From contig JAUPFP010000003.1 of the NCBI GenBank assembly GCA_036925085.1, positions 3,733,501-3,797,500 of the forward strand: a DNA stretch of 64,000 nucleotides. The letters run 5' to 3'. Shown piece by piece: positions 1 to 10,539 of this stretch (positions within the stretch are counted from its first letter, which is position 1; the number at the start of each line of letters is the position of its first letter). A model generated the notes under the pieces. That model was not told the origin of the DNA. It worked only from the letters and a program-made list of their open reading frames with translations, and did not search any database. Position numbers and translations under genes: made by a program. Source of the DNA: Brachycybe producta. Its lineage: Eukaryota; Arthropoda; Diplopoda; Playtdesmida; Andrognathidae.

Positions 1-313
1 GGTATCTTAAAAAATAAACAATTTTCTAGTTTTTCATTGACATTTTATGAAAAACTTCTTCTTTTTAAAACTGTCATAAAAAGTTTATTTTGAAAGATAT
101 CATCTTGAAAAATTTTTTAACATTATCACCAACAACGTTGAATTTTTTGTAATGTTTCTCCTGAAGAAAACGTTCGCTTGATAAATAGAAATTTTCTCAA
201 AACCGCGGGTTGGAGGTGGAAGAAACCTCCTTAAGAACATATTAGCCACTGCAGTGGCGCCATCTGGAAGGATAAAAACAAAATAAATATCTATTCAGTC
301 ATCTTAAAACGAC
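1..313. repeat. Family A MITE, right part (cut by window edge)
   Basis: Ends with the family's terminal block (AAAATAAATATCTATTCAG followed by a diverged CATCTTAA). It carries the inner palindrome CCACTGCAGTGGCGCCATCT about 60 bases before the end. The copy lies in a NAT10 intron upstream of the first visible exon. The stretch from 314 to 641 is intron sequence in which I see no exon; the NAT10 acetyltransferase segment that should precede the first exon is not here and must lie left of the window. Confidence 0.75.
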
Positions 314-641
314 TTTCTGTAAAATCAGTTTGGTCTCTGTATTAAGTTTCTTAGGACCTTGGCCTTGATGGTCGATTTTGACTGCGAAATGTTGCTGCTG
401 TGCTGTGTTAACAAAGTACTGCTATGGGAATAACCCGAGCCTTTGTCAAACTGGCAACCACATCATCTCGACTTTATTTTGCAGTCGAAATCAACTGGGT
501 GCCACAAGTTTCTCAAAGGATGCTTGAAACTGTATTTCATAAGTTTTAATGCATATTTTTCAAATGTTTTAGTTGATATAAATCCACTCTCTTATTATAA
601 ATGCATCGTTATAATTGTTTTTCTTTTGTTGTCGATCATAG

Positions 642-3600
642 ATGGGTTACGGAACGAGAGCTCTCGAACTTTTGCAGCAATACTACGAGGGTAAGATCAC
701 GACGTTTGACGAGCCGAAAGATGTTGCGGAGATTGAACAAGTTACCGAAGAGGTAAAAGTGTATTCGAAATCTTTTAACGTGAAGTTGTAACATTTTTTT
801 TAAAAAGAAATCTGAATGTTAGTTCTTTGGAATAATTTGCTTAAGGTGGTGGCTTTATAGATATTTATTTTGCTTTTGTCCCCTCAGATGGCGCAAATGC
901 GGGCCTATTATGTTTTATAGGAGGTCTCTTCCATTTTTTTTAACGCAAACGTTTTTTCAGAAGAAGCATTACGAAAAAAATCTAAAGTGTTTTAGAAACT
1001 AGAAAAGTTGGTGATAATTCTAAAAGTAGTTTTTCATGAAATGTCAATGGAAAAACCAAACAACGGGTTATTTTTTTCAAACTAAACTATAACAATCGTT
1101 TATTTTTAATATATTTCCACGAAAAAACTTTTAATGTAATCCTTTACCATTCTAGTTTTGAGAACAATTTGAATTTTTTCGTAATGTAGTTTCTAAAAAA
1201 CGTTCTCTTGACGTTTTTGAGTTGAAATTTTCCAAAAAAAAAACATCTGTGGAAAATATAGTATTAAACACTGCAGTAGCGCCGCCAGGAGGGACATAAA
1301 CAAAATAAATTTCTATTAAGCTACTTTACGGACAGCAATAAACAATGCAATCGTTTTATTTTCGTGGGATTTTTTTTTAAATTTTATTTGAAGACGATCG
1401 AACTGTTACACGAAAAGATTGCTCCACGTAAATGTCTCCCTCCTCTTCTGTACAAACTAAGCGAACGTCGACCGGAAAAATTAGACTATTTAGGTGTTTC
1501 GTACGGAATCACTCACGAGCTTCTTAAGTACGTAAATCATTTTGTAAAAGATAGTTTTCAGTTTTTCAGTTTTTTTTTGTGTTTATTTGACAAGATTTTG
1601 GAAGAAATCTGGTTACGTTCCGGTTTATCTGAGACAAACAAAGGTTTGTTACGCTTTCTTTAACAGATTTAATTAGAAAGTTCTAATCGGTTTGTGATTT
1701 CGTCTTTTTTTTTTCGTTTCTCGGTCGTGTTTTCTTTCAACGCAGAACGACTTAACTGGAGAACATTCTTGTATCATGTTGAAAGTTTTAAACAGCGAAG
1801 AAGGTGGCGATTATGTTGCTTGGCTCGGAGGTTTCTGGAATGGTACGAAACCACTTAACAGCTCGTTTGCAGATCAAGAGCTTTGCTCATTGGGAAGCAG
1901 CATTAAGACGTTTCATGAAGAGATGATTTTCGAACTCTGCTTAGTCATGTTTTTCACGAGCAAAATGAAGAGAAACTAGAAAGTATTTTAGGAACTAGAA
2001 GGGTAGCTCAATCACTTAAGGGTATTTTCATGTTGATATCTTTCAAAATAAGCTTTTTGTAAACAAAAATATCATCTGTTTAAAGTTGGACCATTTTCAA
2101 ACTGACATAAAAAGCTTATTTCGAAAGATGTCAACATGAAAATACCCTTAGTGATTGAGCTACGCTTCTAGTCTGTAAAACACGTTCATTTATTCTTCTA
2201 GTTTTTAACATCTTTTCAATTCCTTTTAAAAGTAACGAAAGTTCGACTGAATCGTCTGTTTTCTCGATTCAAAGTGCTACTTGGCACTTAATCTTAGTTC
2301 TGTTTGAATTCTAGCCTCCGAACAACCCCCGTTGATTGAATAACGCATAATTCTTTTGGCTTTAGTTATAAATTTCAACTTAATATACAAGTTTCGTTCT
2401 AAATAAAATTCTCAGATTTCCGACGGAGGTTCATTTCACTACTCGGCTTTCAGTTCAGCGAGTTTTCTTCGTCGATGGCACTTAACATTTTGACTCACAG
2501 TGTGGCAAACTGTGATGGAGACGTTTCAGGTTCGTGGACGTTATATACTTTTATCGACTCAAAATTTTACTCAAAATTTTAAACTCTTTGTTGTTCGTCT
2601 GGTTCTTTTTTTTTATTATTATTTAAAGAATTGACCAAGGAAGAGTTGAACGTATATTTTACAAACTACGACCTGAAACGACTCGATCTGTATTCAAGAA
2701 ATATGATTGACTATCATCTCGTGACGGATCTACTACCGAATCTTGCGAAACTTTATTTTATGCAGAAGTTTAATGATGTTGGCCTTACACATCTTCCGGC
2801 TGTAAGAATATTTTTTAAAATCTCGAATGGAATCGAAATGTTTTCTGTTTTTTTTTTGTGTGTGTTTGCAAAAGTAACTGAAGTTAGTTTTCAGAAGTTA
2901 ACTGTGGTTACTTGTTGAAGGCGAATCGAGTAACTTTTGTTTAAAACCACTAAGTTTTTAGTTGTAAATCGTGCTCCAACGGCGGTGTTATCATCGCGAC
3001 TCGTCTTCACGTGGCCATGCCCGCTGAGTTGTACAGTGAACAAAAACAGTTCAAGATACAAAGTATGTAGGTTTTTAAAGAGCAGTTTTTAAAACAAAAC
3101 TCATTGTTTTTTTTTGTTTTTTTTCGAAACTTGATGAATAAATGAAGCGAGTGAACTCTTTTTTGTGACGATCTGTTCAGAAATAATCGTTTTATGAAAG
3201 TTTTAAAAGGCTGATAACTGCAAAAACCAACAATCGACGTTTTAAAACTGTCATTCAATAATTATTTCGAAACAGATAGTCACAAAAAAAGGGTTCACTT
3301 CGCTTCATTGGTTCGTTAAGTTTCGAAAAGACAATGAGTTTTGTTTTAAAAAAAAATGCTCTTTAAAAACCTACATACTTGTTATCGGTAAATTCGCTAC
3401 TTGAACTTGGACATGTCCATAGAAATCTAAGGGCTTGACCACGTGAAATAAATAATCTATCCCGCCACCTTAATTTTTTTTCTGTATATTGAGCTCATTT
3501 AAATAAAATATTTGAATTTTCGTTTTTTAGTGCATTCTTGTTGGTATGGGTCTCCAGCATAAAACAGTCGATGACCTTTCAAAAGAGATCGACATCGCAC

Positions 3601-6403
3601 CATCTCAACTCCTGGCCATTTTCAACCGTATCATTCGTAAATTTACTCAGGTGCCAATTTGCTGTGTTTTACTGTATGTACCTGGTGTTGAGGCAATTTA
3701 CGTTTCAAAGTAATTAATTACGATTACTAATTACATCAGTAAAAGTAGTAATTACGATTACAAAATTTACTAAATTGTAAAAAAGGGAAGCTAAGATATG
3801 GTTTTACGAACGGTTGAGTTTCGAACTCTTGATTATTCTCTTGTTTTTGTTTTTTCAGAACGGAAAAATTTAATAGAAACTTGAAAGTGTTTTAGAAACT
3901 AGAAGGGGGGTAGCTCAATCACTTAAGGAAGTATTTTTATGTTGAATATCTTTCAAAATAAACTTTTTACAGACAAAAATTGAAAAATATCATTAATTTC
4001 AAACTCACATAAAAAGTTTATTTTAAAATCTTATCATTATGAAAATACTCTTAAGAGACTATCCGTATATAAGAATAATTATATATATATTATGCCAGGT
4101 CTGTGTGCGTGTTTGTGTGGGTGTCTGTCTTCTAATGCTGGACAAACACCTTTGTCGGAAATTATATAAATTTGAATAAATGAACTGCTTTTTTTTATCT
4201 CAAGGTCAACTATATGTTGCACCCTTCCCATCCAAGAGCCCCATGATATTAAATTGGAGAGGGGAAAAGGTTGGAAAGTGTAGAAGGGTGGGGAGAGAGA
4301 AACGTGGAGGGGGAAAAAGTGGGCGGGGGTGACTGAAATGAAAGGAGTAAAAAAAAAAGGAACAAACGACGCGCATGCGCACACCAGAGAAAAATGAAAA
4401 ACTCATTTTCTCTTTCAAATATAAAAAAGGGGAGGGGATAATAGTAGCAAAATTAAACTACAGTTTATCACGGGCAATTGTGCCCAGCATTAGAATTTCT
4501 TTTGCTCAGCCCTTTTATGAACGTCAGGTTGGTTTGTTACTTGGTCTGACGGCATAAAAGGGCGGAACAAAAGAAATTCTAATGCTGGGCACAATTGCCT
4601 GTGAATTTTGCTCCCGTCATTTATGACGGGTTACCCCACTAGTATTAGATATATATAGCCATTTTATAGAGGCGCTCGGACGTCAATGGGGCGATAGTTT
4701 GAAAAGTAATTAAGGTGATTTACTGATTACTTGAGAAAGTAATTTAATGAAATTAATTACTTTTAGTAAATTACTTCTCAACACTGGTTTTGTATACGAA
4801 CAATCGTGTGTCTCGTCGTTCATTTTGAAACAATTGTGCTGTTTTGTTTTTTTAAGTATCTGAGTGGTGTTAAAGAAGCGGACATCGCAAATAAACTTTT
4901 CAAAACAAATAACGAATCCGTCGTCGAGGAAGAGGAGCCGGAACAAGAACCACAACCGGAAACGACAACAAATGAAGACGATTTGGTACGAACGAAAAAC
5001 CTTCAATTTTTTTTGGTCTTTTTTTTCTCTCCCGTTAATTTATTATTATATTTTTCTAAATTAATCTGAACTTTAAGGTGGCTGAATATATAAAGTCTCT
5101 TCGCCTACTAGTGATTTTGAGAAAATTTCTATTTTTCACAAGCGAACGTTTTTCAGAAGAAACATTACGAAAAAATTCGAAGTGTTTTAGAAACTAGAAT
5201 AGTTTGTAATAATGCTAAAAGTTTTTTCAATGATGATATCTTTCAAAATAAACTTTTTATGACAAGTTTGAAAAAAAGTCAGTTGGAAAACCAAAGAATT
5301 TTTCAAATTGAACTATAAAATCGTTTATTTTTTAAGATATTGCCATGAAAAGACTTTTAGCATAATCTTTTACCATTCTAGTTTTCAAAACAATTTTAAT
5401 TTTTTTCATAATGTTTCTAAAAAAACGTTCGCTTGACGTTTTCGCGTCCAAATTTTTATAAACAACGTCAATGGAGGATACCATTAGCCACTGCGGTGGC
5501 GCCTTAAGAGGGGAAACAAAAACAAAATATCTATTCAGCCACTTTAAAGTTTATCAAGCTGTTTTATGAACAGCTGATTTTTTCAGAAGCAAAATTAATA
5601 AGAAGTACGAAGTGTTTTAGAAACTAGAAGGGTAGCTCAATCACTTAAAGGGTATTTTCGATGTTGATATCTTTCAAAATAAGCTTTTTATGTCAGTTTG
5701 AAGATGAGCCAACATTAAGCAGACAATATTTTGTGCAATGCTTTGTATAAAAAAGTTTATTTTGAAAGATATCATCATGAAAATACTCTTAATTGATTCA
5801 GCTACCAATTCTAGTTTCTAACACCACTTCCAATTTCTTTTTAGGTTTGCTTTTCCGACAAGCAGAATAACCTACTGTTCTAAAATCAGCTGTTCATAAA
5901 ACATCTTAGCGATTCATGTGCTTTTCTAGCTTTTAGAACAATTTTAAGTTATGTCCATTGTTTGTTTGTTTGTTTGTTTTTCATTTGCATATTTTGCAAA
6001 TGGCTGCTTAAATCGGCATTTTTTTGCATATTTAATTGACGGTTTGTTTCTCGGCAACTATTAGCCTGATGATGATGAACGAGAAGCCTCTGCGAAAAAG
6101 TTTGAAGAAATCGCTGAACTCGAAGGAATCAATTTGAAGCAGTACGCAATCAAAGGTTCCAAAGAAGATTGGAATAAAATGTTAGAAGCCAAAGGAACAG
6201 TATCTACGGTCTGCCTTAAAAGGTGAAGTTTGTTACGCTTAAAAATGATTTAAAATTGGTCGCATTGATTTTGTTGTGTTCTGTTTTCTTATAGCAAACG
6301 TAAGCCGTCGAAAGATCCACTTTTCAAATCAACTGAACGTTTCGAAGAGAAGAAGAAAGAAAAGAAAAAGAAAAACAAAAAATTGAAAACAACATTTAAA
6401 TAA
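642..6403 (+). CDS. NAT10: NAT10, RNA cytidine acetyltransferase, C-terminal part (10 exons, 5' partial)
   Basis: C-terminal 397 residues of NAT10 (yeast Kre33, bacterial TmcA family), the nucleolar ATP-dependent enzyme that makes N4-acetylcytidine in 18S rRNA and, with an adaptor, in tRNA. Exons: 642-752, 1394-1527, 1595-1643, 1746-1842, 2416-2529, 2629-2801, 3531-3650, 4857-4985, 6065-6222, 6295-6403; all introns GT-AG and phases agree. The first exon opens with MGYGTRALELLQQYYEG, the acetyl-CoA-binding end of the GNAT domain. Then come DYLGVSYGITHELLK, YVPVYLRQTKNDLTGEHSC, the tRNA-binding-like region (DLKRLDLYSRNMIDYHL, MGLQHKTVDDLSKEI, FNRIIRKFTQ), an acidic linker and a lysine-rich tail typical of nucleolar proteins. 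The order matches the vertebrate protein as I know it. The N-terminal DUF1726, helicase and most of the GNAT domain are outside the window. Family A and I elements sit in several introns. Confidence 0.94.
842..1328. repeat. Family A MITE in NAT10 intron
   Basis: Terminal inverted arms: AAGGTGGTGGCTTTATAGAT at the left, AATTTCTATTAAGCTACTTT at the right. Inner GATGGCGC and CACTGCAGTAGCGCC blocks mirror each other. Diverged copy. Confidence 0.75.
1949..2190. repeat. Family I MITE in NAT10 intron
   Basis: Left arm GGAACTAGAAGGGTAGCTC with TTAAGGGTATTTTCATGTTG; mirrored right arm CAACATGAAAATACCCTTAG with GAGCTACGCTTCTAG. Imperfect hairpin with a short loop. Confidence 0.8.
3815..4062. repeat. 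Family I MITE in NAT10 intron
   Basis: TTTTAGAAACTAGAAGGGGG left arm preceded by the outer arm CGAACTCTTGATTATTCTC. The right arm is shortened and runs into the family E element that follows. Confidence 0.65.
4078..4653. repeat. Family E element, with a family C copy at its right side
   Basis: GA-rich on this strand (GGGGAGAGAGAAACGTGGAG region, GCGCATGCGC near 4371-4380) and ending GACGGGTTACCCCACTAGTA. The reverse complement of most of it recurs at about 13398-13745. A family C palindrome occupies 4471-4602. Short ORFs on both strands here are composition artefacts. Confidence 0.7.
4471..4602. repeat. Family C MITE (short form), hAT-like ends
   Basis: Starts GGGCAATTGTGCCCAGCATT and ends with its mirror AATGCTGGGCACAATTGCCT. 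Inside, TTATGAACGTCAG and GCATAAAAGGGCGGA form the next part of the arms. Confidence 0.85.
5073..5547. repeat. Family A MITE in NAT10 intron
   Basis: TTAAGGTGGCTGAATATATA at the left and CAAAATATCTATTCAGCCAC at the right. The interior contains the TTTTAGAAACTAGAATAG and CATTCTAGTTTTCAAAACAA arms shared by all family A copies. Confidence 0.85.
5553..5910. repeat. Family I MITE, full-length type
   Basis: Outermost arms TGTTTTATGAACAGCTGATT and its mirror AATCAGCTGTTCATAAAACA enclose the GAAACTAGAAGGGTAGCTC core. This copy shows that the full family I element is larger (about 360 bp) than its conserved core. It lies directly after a family A copy. Confidence 0.8.
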
Positions 6404-6441
6404 AAATGAACTTTGGGTTCGACGAAGATTTTACGTAAGAA

Positions 6442-6447
6442 AATAAA
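6442..6447 (+). promoter_or_regulatory. Polyadenylation signal of NAT10
   Basis: Canonical AATAAA 39 bases past the NAT10 stop, before the family J element. This is the nearest signal, so it is the probable one. Confidence 0.65.
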
Positions 6448-6510
6448 TTGTGATCACTGTTAAGATGGTTTACATATTTTTTTTTTATCATTAGACGTTT
6501 TAACATATTA

Positions 6511-6981
6511 GGCAGAGTCCACATTCAAGCTGGCAAAAGTGCAACAATGAGTTCGAGACAAAAACACAACACGCCAGAAAAAGCAGCGTTTGAAAACAAA
6601 ACAAAACTGAAACAACTGACAAAACCACAACAAATTTGTGTTACACAACACAAACAAATGGAGTTTTGTTTTTTTGTTTCTGTAGCTGTCCTCTATGTAA
6701 ACTACGCAACTGTTCCGTTGTTGTTTTAATACTAATTCTATCCACAACTGCACAGACAACAGTTGACAAATTGTTGCATAATACGGAGACAAAACAAAAA
6801 CATTTTGATGTTTACCGACTTGAGGCGGCTGGACATGGAATAGTTTGTAAAATTGCTGACAAAACAAAAATAAAACACAAAAGTCGCAGAAATGTTTTAG
6901 AATTGTCGCCAGTTTGTCGCGAAACACTTGAGTTAGTGTTTTGTTTTGTGTGTTTTGTCAGCTTGATGTGGATTGGGCCTT
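6511..6981. repeat. Family J palindromic element
   Basis: Begins GGCAGAGTCCACATTCAAGC and ends in the mirror GCTTGATGTGGATTGGGCCT. The interior is rich in CAAAACA/TGTTTTG words with inverted symmetry (GACAAAACCACAACAAATTT). The ORFs on both strands here are the two arms read through and are not genes. Confidence 0.85.
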
Positions 6982-7411
6982 ACATAGACAAAAGGGGTTG
7001 ATCTAATATGCGCCAATTTAAACAAACGGCAAACATTTGGAATTTTTATAAATAGAAAATTAAAATATAATAAAACCCACGATTGTATTGTATTTTTAAC
7101 TTAAATTGCGATCACAAATTCCAACAAAAATGCTAGAAATTAAATAAAAATGCATCTTAAAAGCCAAGAGGGATATGTGATATTTTATATTAAAATGGAG
7201 ATAAGTACCACATTTTTTTTTCAATGAAATGGGAAATAATTTGGTGGACAAGAAGAGAAATATAAATGAAAAAGCTGCTGAATTGCTGCTTTGTAACTGC
7301 TCAAAACGTAGAACAATAACATTGATTGTCTATGGTGATCTCTTAATTTGAACTCAATTTATTCAGAACATGACTTGTTCTCACTTATTCCTATTGGCTT
7401 CTAAGCTCCTC

Positions 7412-7414
<3 letters not shown>

Positions 7415-7446
<32 letters not shown>
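7415..7446 (+). repeat. (TAA)n microsatellite
   Basis: About ten uninterrupted ATA/TAA units between NAT10 and the next gene. Apart from this, 6982-7560 is AT-rich sequence in which I see nothing else. Confidence 0.95.
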
Positions 7447-7447
<1 letters not shown>

Positions 7448-7572
7448 CAAGTTTTTATTATAAATTAAAATATGGCAAATATAATTATTAATACACGATT
7501 ATATTACTTTTTTAATTTAAAAATTACGATTTAATGCTATTAAATTGTGAAAAATGAAATTAAAATGTGTTG

Positions 7573-7641
7573 ATGACGCCATTTTGATTCCATTGCAGAC
7601 GACAAACCCCTGTAGTCTGCAATAGAATCAAAATGGCGTCT
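7573..7641. repeat. Short palindrome, single copy in window
   Basis: GACGCCATTTTGATTCCATT mirrored by AATAGAATCAAAATGGCGTC around a short loop: a small MITE or hairpin. Confidence 0.8.
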
Positions 7642-7668
7642 AATTTTATCTTATTGGTGGCAATTCAT

Positions 7669-7861
7669 AGGCAATTGTGCCCAGCATTAGAAATTCTTTT
7701 CCTCGGCCCCTTTTATGACGTCAGGCCAAGTAACAAACCAATTAGAAATTGAAAAGGGCGGAGCGTGTGACATCAGACCTAGTAACGAACAAATTAGAAA
7801 TTGATGACGTTCATAAAAAGGCGGAGCAAAAGAAATTCTAATGCTGGGCACAATTGCCTGT
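7669..7861. repeat. Family C MITE
   Basis: AGGCAATTGTGCCCAGCATT at the left; AATGCTGGGCACAATTGCCT at the right. The centre holds the GGGCGGAGCGTGTGACATCA block. It sits about 130 bases upstream of the start of the following small gene. Confidence 0.9.
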
Positions 7862-7994
7862 GACGATTACTCTCATTTACATATTCTGGTTTAAGAATTA
7901 GATGCCGCTATGTGGCGCTGCTTGTTTCGTCCACGATTTTTTTAGCGGGAAAAATCTTAATGGGGTCCTCGTATTTCATCAGTTTCTGAAAGTT

Positions 7995-9113
7995 ATGCTC
8001 GTTTCTTTCGTTGTTTTCGCGCTGTTTATTTGTTTTATGGTAAGTTAAAACATTATATCGTGAATATTAACGTATAAATTTATTGTTTTTCTAAGTTATT
8101 TTCGTCTTAGATTCTGTTTTTTTACGATGATGTCAAAATGCGACGAGGAACTCAGACGATTTACATAAAAGTTGTTCAAAGTTGTACTTATCAAACGCAC
8201 TTGGAAATGAACTCGGTTTAAATATCACCTTAAGGTGGCTGAATAGATATTTATTTTGTTTTTGGCCCCCTCACCAGATGGCGCCACTGCAGTGGATATT
8301 ACGTTCGATAAGAGATCTCCACCGGCGGTTTTTGAAGGAAGTTTCTATTTTTCAAGCGAACGTTTTTCAGAAGAAACATTACGAAAAAAATTAAAGTATT
8401 TTAGAAACTAGAATAGTTAGTGATAATTCTAAAAGGATTTTCATGATGATATCTTTCAAAATAAACTTTTTATGACAGTTTGAAAAATGCAAAAAATCTC
8501 AAAACAGGTCTTTTTCAAACTGAACTATAAAATTGTGCATTTTATACAATTCTAGTTTGGAAAACAATTTGAATTTTTGTTCATAATGTTTCTAAAAAAA
8601 CGTTCGCTTGCGTCTAAATTTTGACAAAAACGTATATGGAAGCCACTGCAGTGGCGCCATCTGGAGGGGAGATAAAATCAGAATAAATATCTATTCAGCC
8701 ACCTTAATTCTCATTTTTGTTTTGTGTTTTCATTTAAAAAAAAAAATAGTTCGAAAGCATTTTGAAGCGTTTTCACGAAAACGGTTGTGTTTTTCCCCCC
8801 CCCCCGAAAGATATGGAAGATGTTTGAATTTGAATTCGATGCCTCGAAGAATTTTGTTTTCGTTATTTTGAGTTCGTTGTTGAGTCTCGTTCTGTTTGTC
8901 GTCGGTGTTTTAATTTTACGTCGTTATCGACACCGATTAAAAACGATCGGTTTCGGTATTCGTGACGATGTCGAGTTGAACGAGATCGAGTTCGAAGAAG
9001 AAGGGGAAATCAAAGATCTCTGGGACTTTGATGATACGGAGTTTGAAATGAGCGAGAAAAGAAAATGGAATTTGATCGGAAAGTTATTAGCTTTTGAGTC
9101 GTTGGGATTTTAA
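7995..9113 (+). CDS. Putative single-pass membrane protein, unrecognised (3 exons, homopolymer slip)
   Basis: I do not recognise this gene. Proposed exons: 7995-8039, 8111-8215 and 8750-9113. The first exon encodes MLVSFVVFALFICFM, which looks like a signal peptide or anchor, followed by a clean GTAAGT donor. The last exon has the strongest coding look: a transmembrane segment (FVFVILSSLLSLVLFVVGVL), a basic stop-transfer patch (RRYRHRLK), then an acidic cytosolic tail (NEIEFEEEGEIKDLWDFDD) ending in a stop at 9111-9113. The frame entering exon 3 from its acceptor runs into a stop after the run of 11 Cs at 8795-8805; a run of 10 would join the parts into about 170 residues. That points to a sequencing slip or a real frameshift. 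The exon 2 donor (TCG|GTTTAA) is weak, and a family A MITE fills intron 2. AATAAA at 9214-9219 fits as its poly(A) signal. No homologue comes to mind. Confidence 0.45.
8230..8706. repeat. Family A MITE in intron of the small membrane-protein gene
   Basis: TTAAGGTGGCTGAATAGATA at the left and TATCTATTCAGCCACCTTAA at the right: near-perfect ends. The inner CCACTGCAGTGGCGCCATCT lies at the right side with its mirror at the left. One of the best preserved family A copies. Confidence 0.92.
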
Positions 9114-9280
9114 GTGAAATTTCGGATTAATTTTGTTTAAAATTTGAAGTTTTTGTGTTTTTTTTTTGTTCATTGCAAAGTTAATTAAATTATTGTTTGC
9201 ATCGAGAATCAGGAATAAATTCATTTCTAGTTGATTTTTATTTGTAAAATAAGAAATGTTTGTTAGAAACATTTGAGGTC

Positions 9281-10034
9281 TTAAGGTCCCTCTGTAGATA
9301 TTAATTTTGCTTTTGGCCTCTCAGATGGCGCCACTGCAGTGGTTATTATGTTCTATAAGAGGACTTCCTTCCCCCCCCCCCCCTTCCAGCCGCGGTTTTC
9401 AGAAAATTTTATATTTTTCAAGCGAACGTTTTTCAGGAGAAACATTACGAAAAAAAAATTCAAAGAGTTTTAGAAACTAGAATAGTTAGTGACAGTTTAT
9501 GACAGTTTAGAAAAAAATGGCCGAAAATAGTTTTTCAATGAAATTTCAATAGAAAAAAAAACAAAAAATGGGCCATTTTTCAAACTGAACTATAAAATTG
9601 TTTATTTTTTAACATATTGCCATAGAACGTTTTAACATAATCTTTTACCATTCTAGTTTTGAAAACAATTCGAATTTCTTCGTAATGTTGTTTCTGAAAA
9701 ACGTTCGCGTGACGTTTTTGCGTCAAAATTTTTGAAAATGGAGCTTAGCATTAGCCATGCAGGCATTTAGAAATCGGGGAGAACTTCAGTTGGCTCCGCC
9801 CTTTTTATGACGACCGGCAACTTCTAATTGGTTTGTTGTGCGGTTCGACGTTGAAAAGGGCGGAGCATGTGACGTCAGACTACATAACCAACCAATTAGA
9901 AGTTGCCAGTCGTCATAAAAAGGGCGGAGCCAACTGAAGTTCTCTCCGATTTCTAACTGCCTGGGCATTAGCCACTGTAGTGGCGCCGTCTGGTGGAGAA
10001 AAAAGCAAAATGAATATCTATAAAACCACCTTAA
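9281..10034. repeat. Family A MITE interrupted by a family B MITE
   Basis: Left end TTAAGGTCCCTCTGTAGATA, right end TGAATATCTATAAAACCACC. A family B element splits the copy at 9760-9963, and the host words GCATTAGCCA occur on both sides of the insertion. Confidence 0.88.
9760..9963. repeat. Family B MITE nested in family A
   Basis: CAGGCATTTAGAAATCGGGG at the left, mirrored by CCGATTTCTAACTGCCTG at the right. The arms continue as TTGGCTCCGCCC and GGGCGGAGCCAA. A duplicated host sequence (GCATTAGCCATG left, GCATTAGCCACTG right) marks the insertion. Confidence 0.9.
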
Positions 10035-10386
10035 AGTACTGGTTTAAAAGGTGGTTTTAAAGTTTAAACGCCTCTCGAATTCTCATTATTTTGTCTTTCA
10101 GAAATAAAAATAAAAATAAGAGAAACTAGAAATTGTTTTTAGAAACTAGAAGGGTAACTCAATCACTTAAGGGTATTTTCATGTCGATTTCTTTCAAAAT
10201 AAACATTTTATAGAAGAAAAACAAAATTAAAAAAGTACTGTTTGCTTAAAGCAGGGTTATTTTGAAACTGATACAAAAAGTTTATTTTGAAAGATATGAA
10301 AAACATGAAAATACCTTTTAAGTAATTGAACTACTACCCCTTCTAGTTTCTAAAACACATATTCAAGTTTCTGTTCATTTTGCATT
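10035..10386. repeat. Family I MITE upstream of DNAI7
   Basis: Left arm AAAAGGTGGTTTTAAAGTTT, GAATTCTCATTATTTTGTCT and GAAACTAGAAGGGTAACTC; right arm CTTCTAGTTTCTAAAACACA. It abuts the preceding family A copy, roughly 150 bases before the X-box. Confidence 0.8.
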
Positions 10387-10507
10387 TTAATGAAATGAAA
10401 TTTTAAATCAATAATTTGATTGAAATCAATCTGATGATTTTTTCGTGTTAAACGATTTTCCAAGCTGTAATTTAGTTTGGTTATGTAACATATAAACCAA
10501 TGAAGTT

Positions 10508-10521
10508 GTAACCATGGTTAC
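10508..10521. promoter_or_regulatory. RFX X-box in the DNAI7 promoter
   Basis: GTAACCATGGTTAC is a perfect palindrome that fits the X-box pattern GTNRCC-N2-RGYNAC bound by RFX transcription factors. It ends 18 bases before the DNAI7 ATG. RFX factors drive motile-cilium genes in animals, and X-boxes usually lie close to the start, so the placement fits DNAI7's role. The match is seen; its use is inferred. Confidence 0.7.
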
Positions 10522-10539
10522 GGCGTTCTAAACAAATAA

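Noticed and set aside
443..694. 83-codon ORF overlapping the first visible NAT10 exon
   Set aside because: Wrong frame for NAT10; the exon's own frame matches the family.
6508..7001. Overlapping ORFs of 121 and 139 codons on the two strands
   Set aside because: They read the arms of a family J palindrome; similar ORFs occur in every J copy with unrelated lengths.
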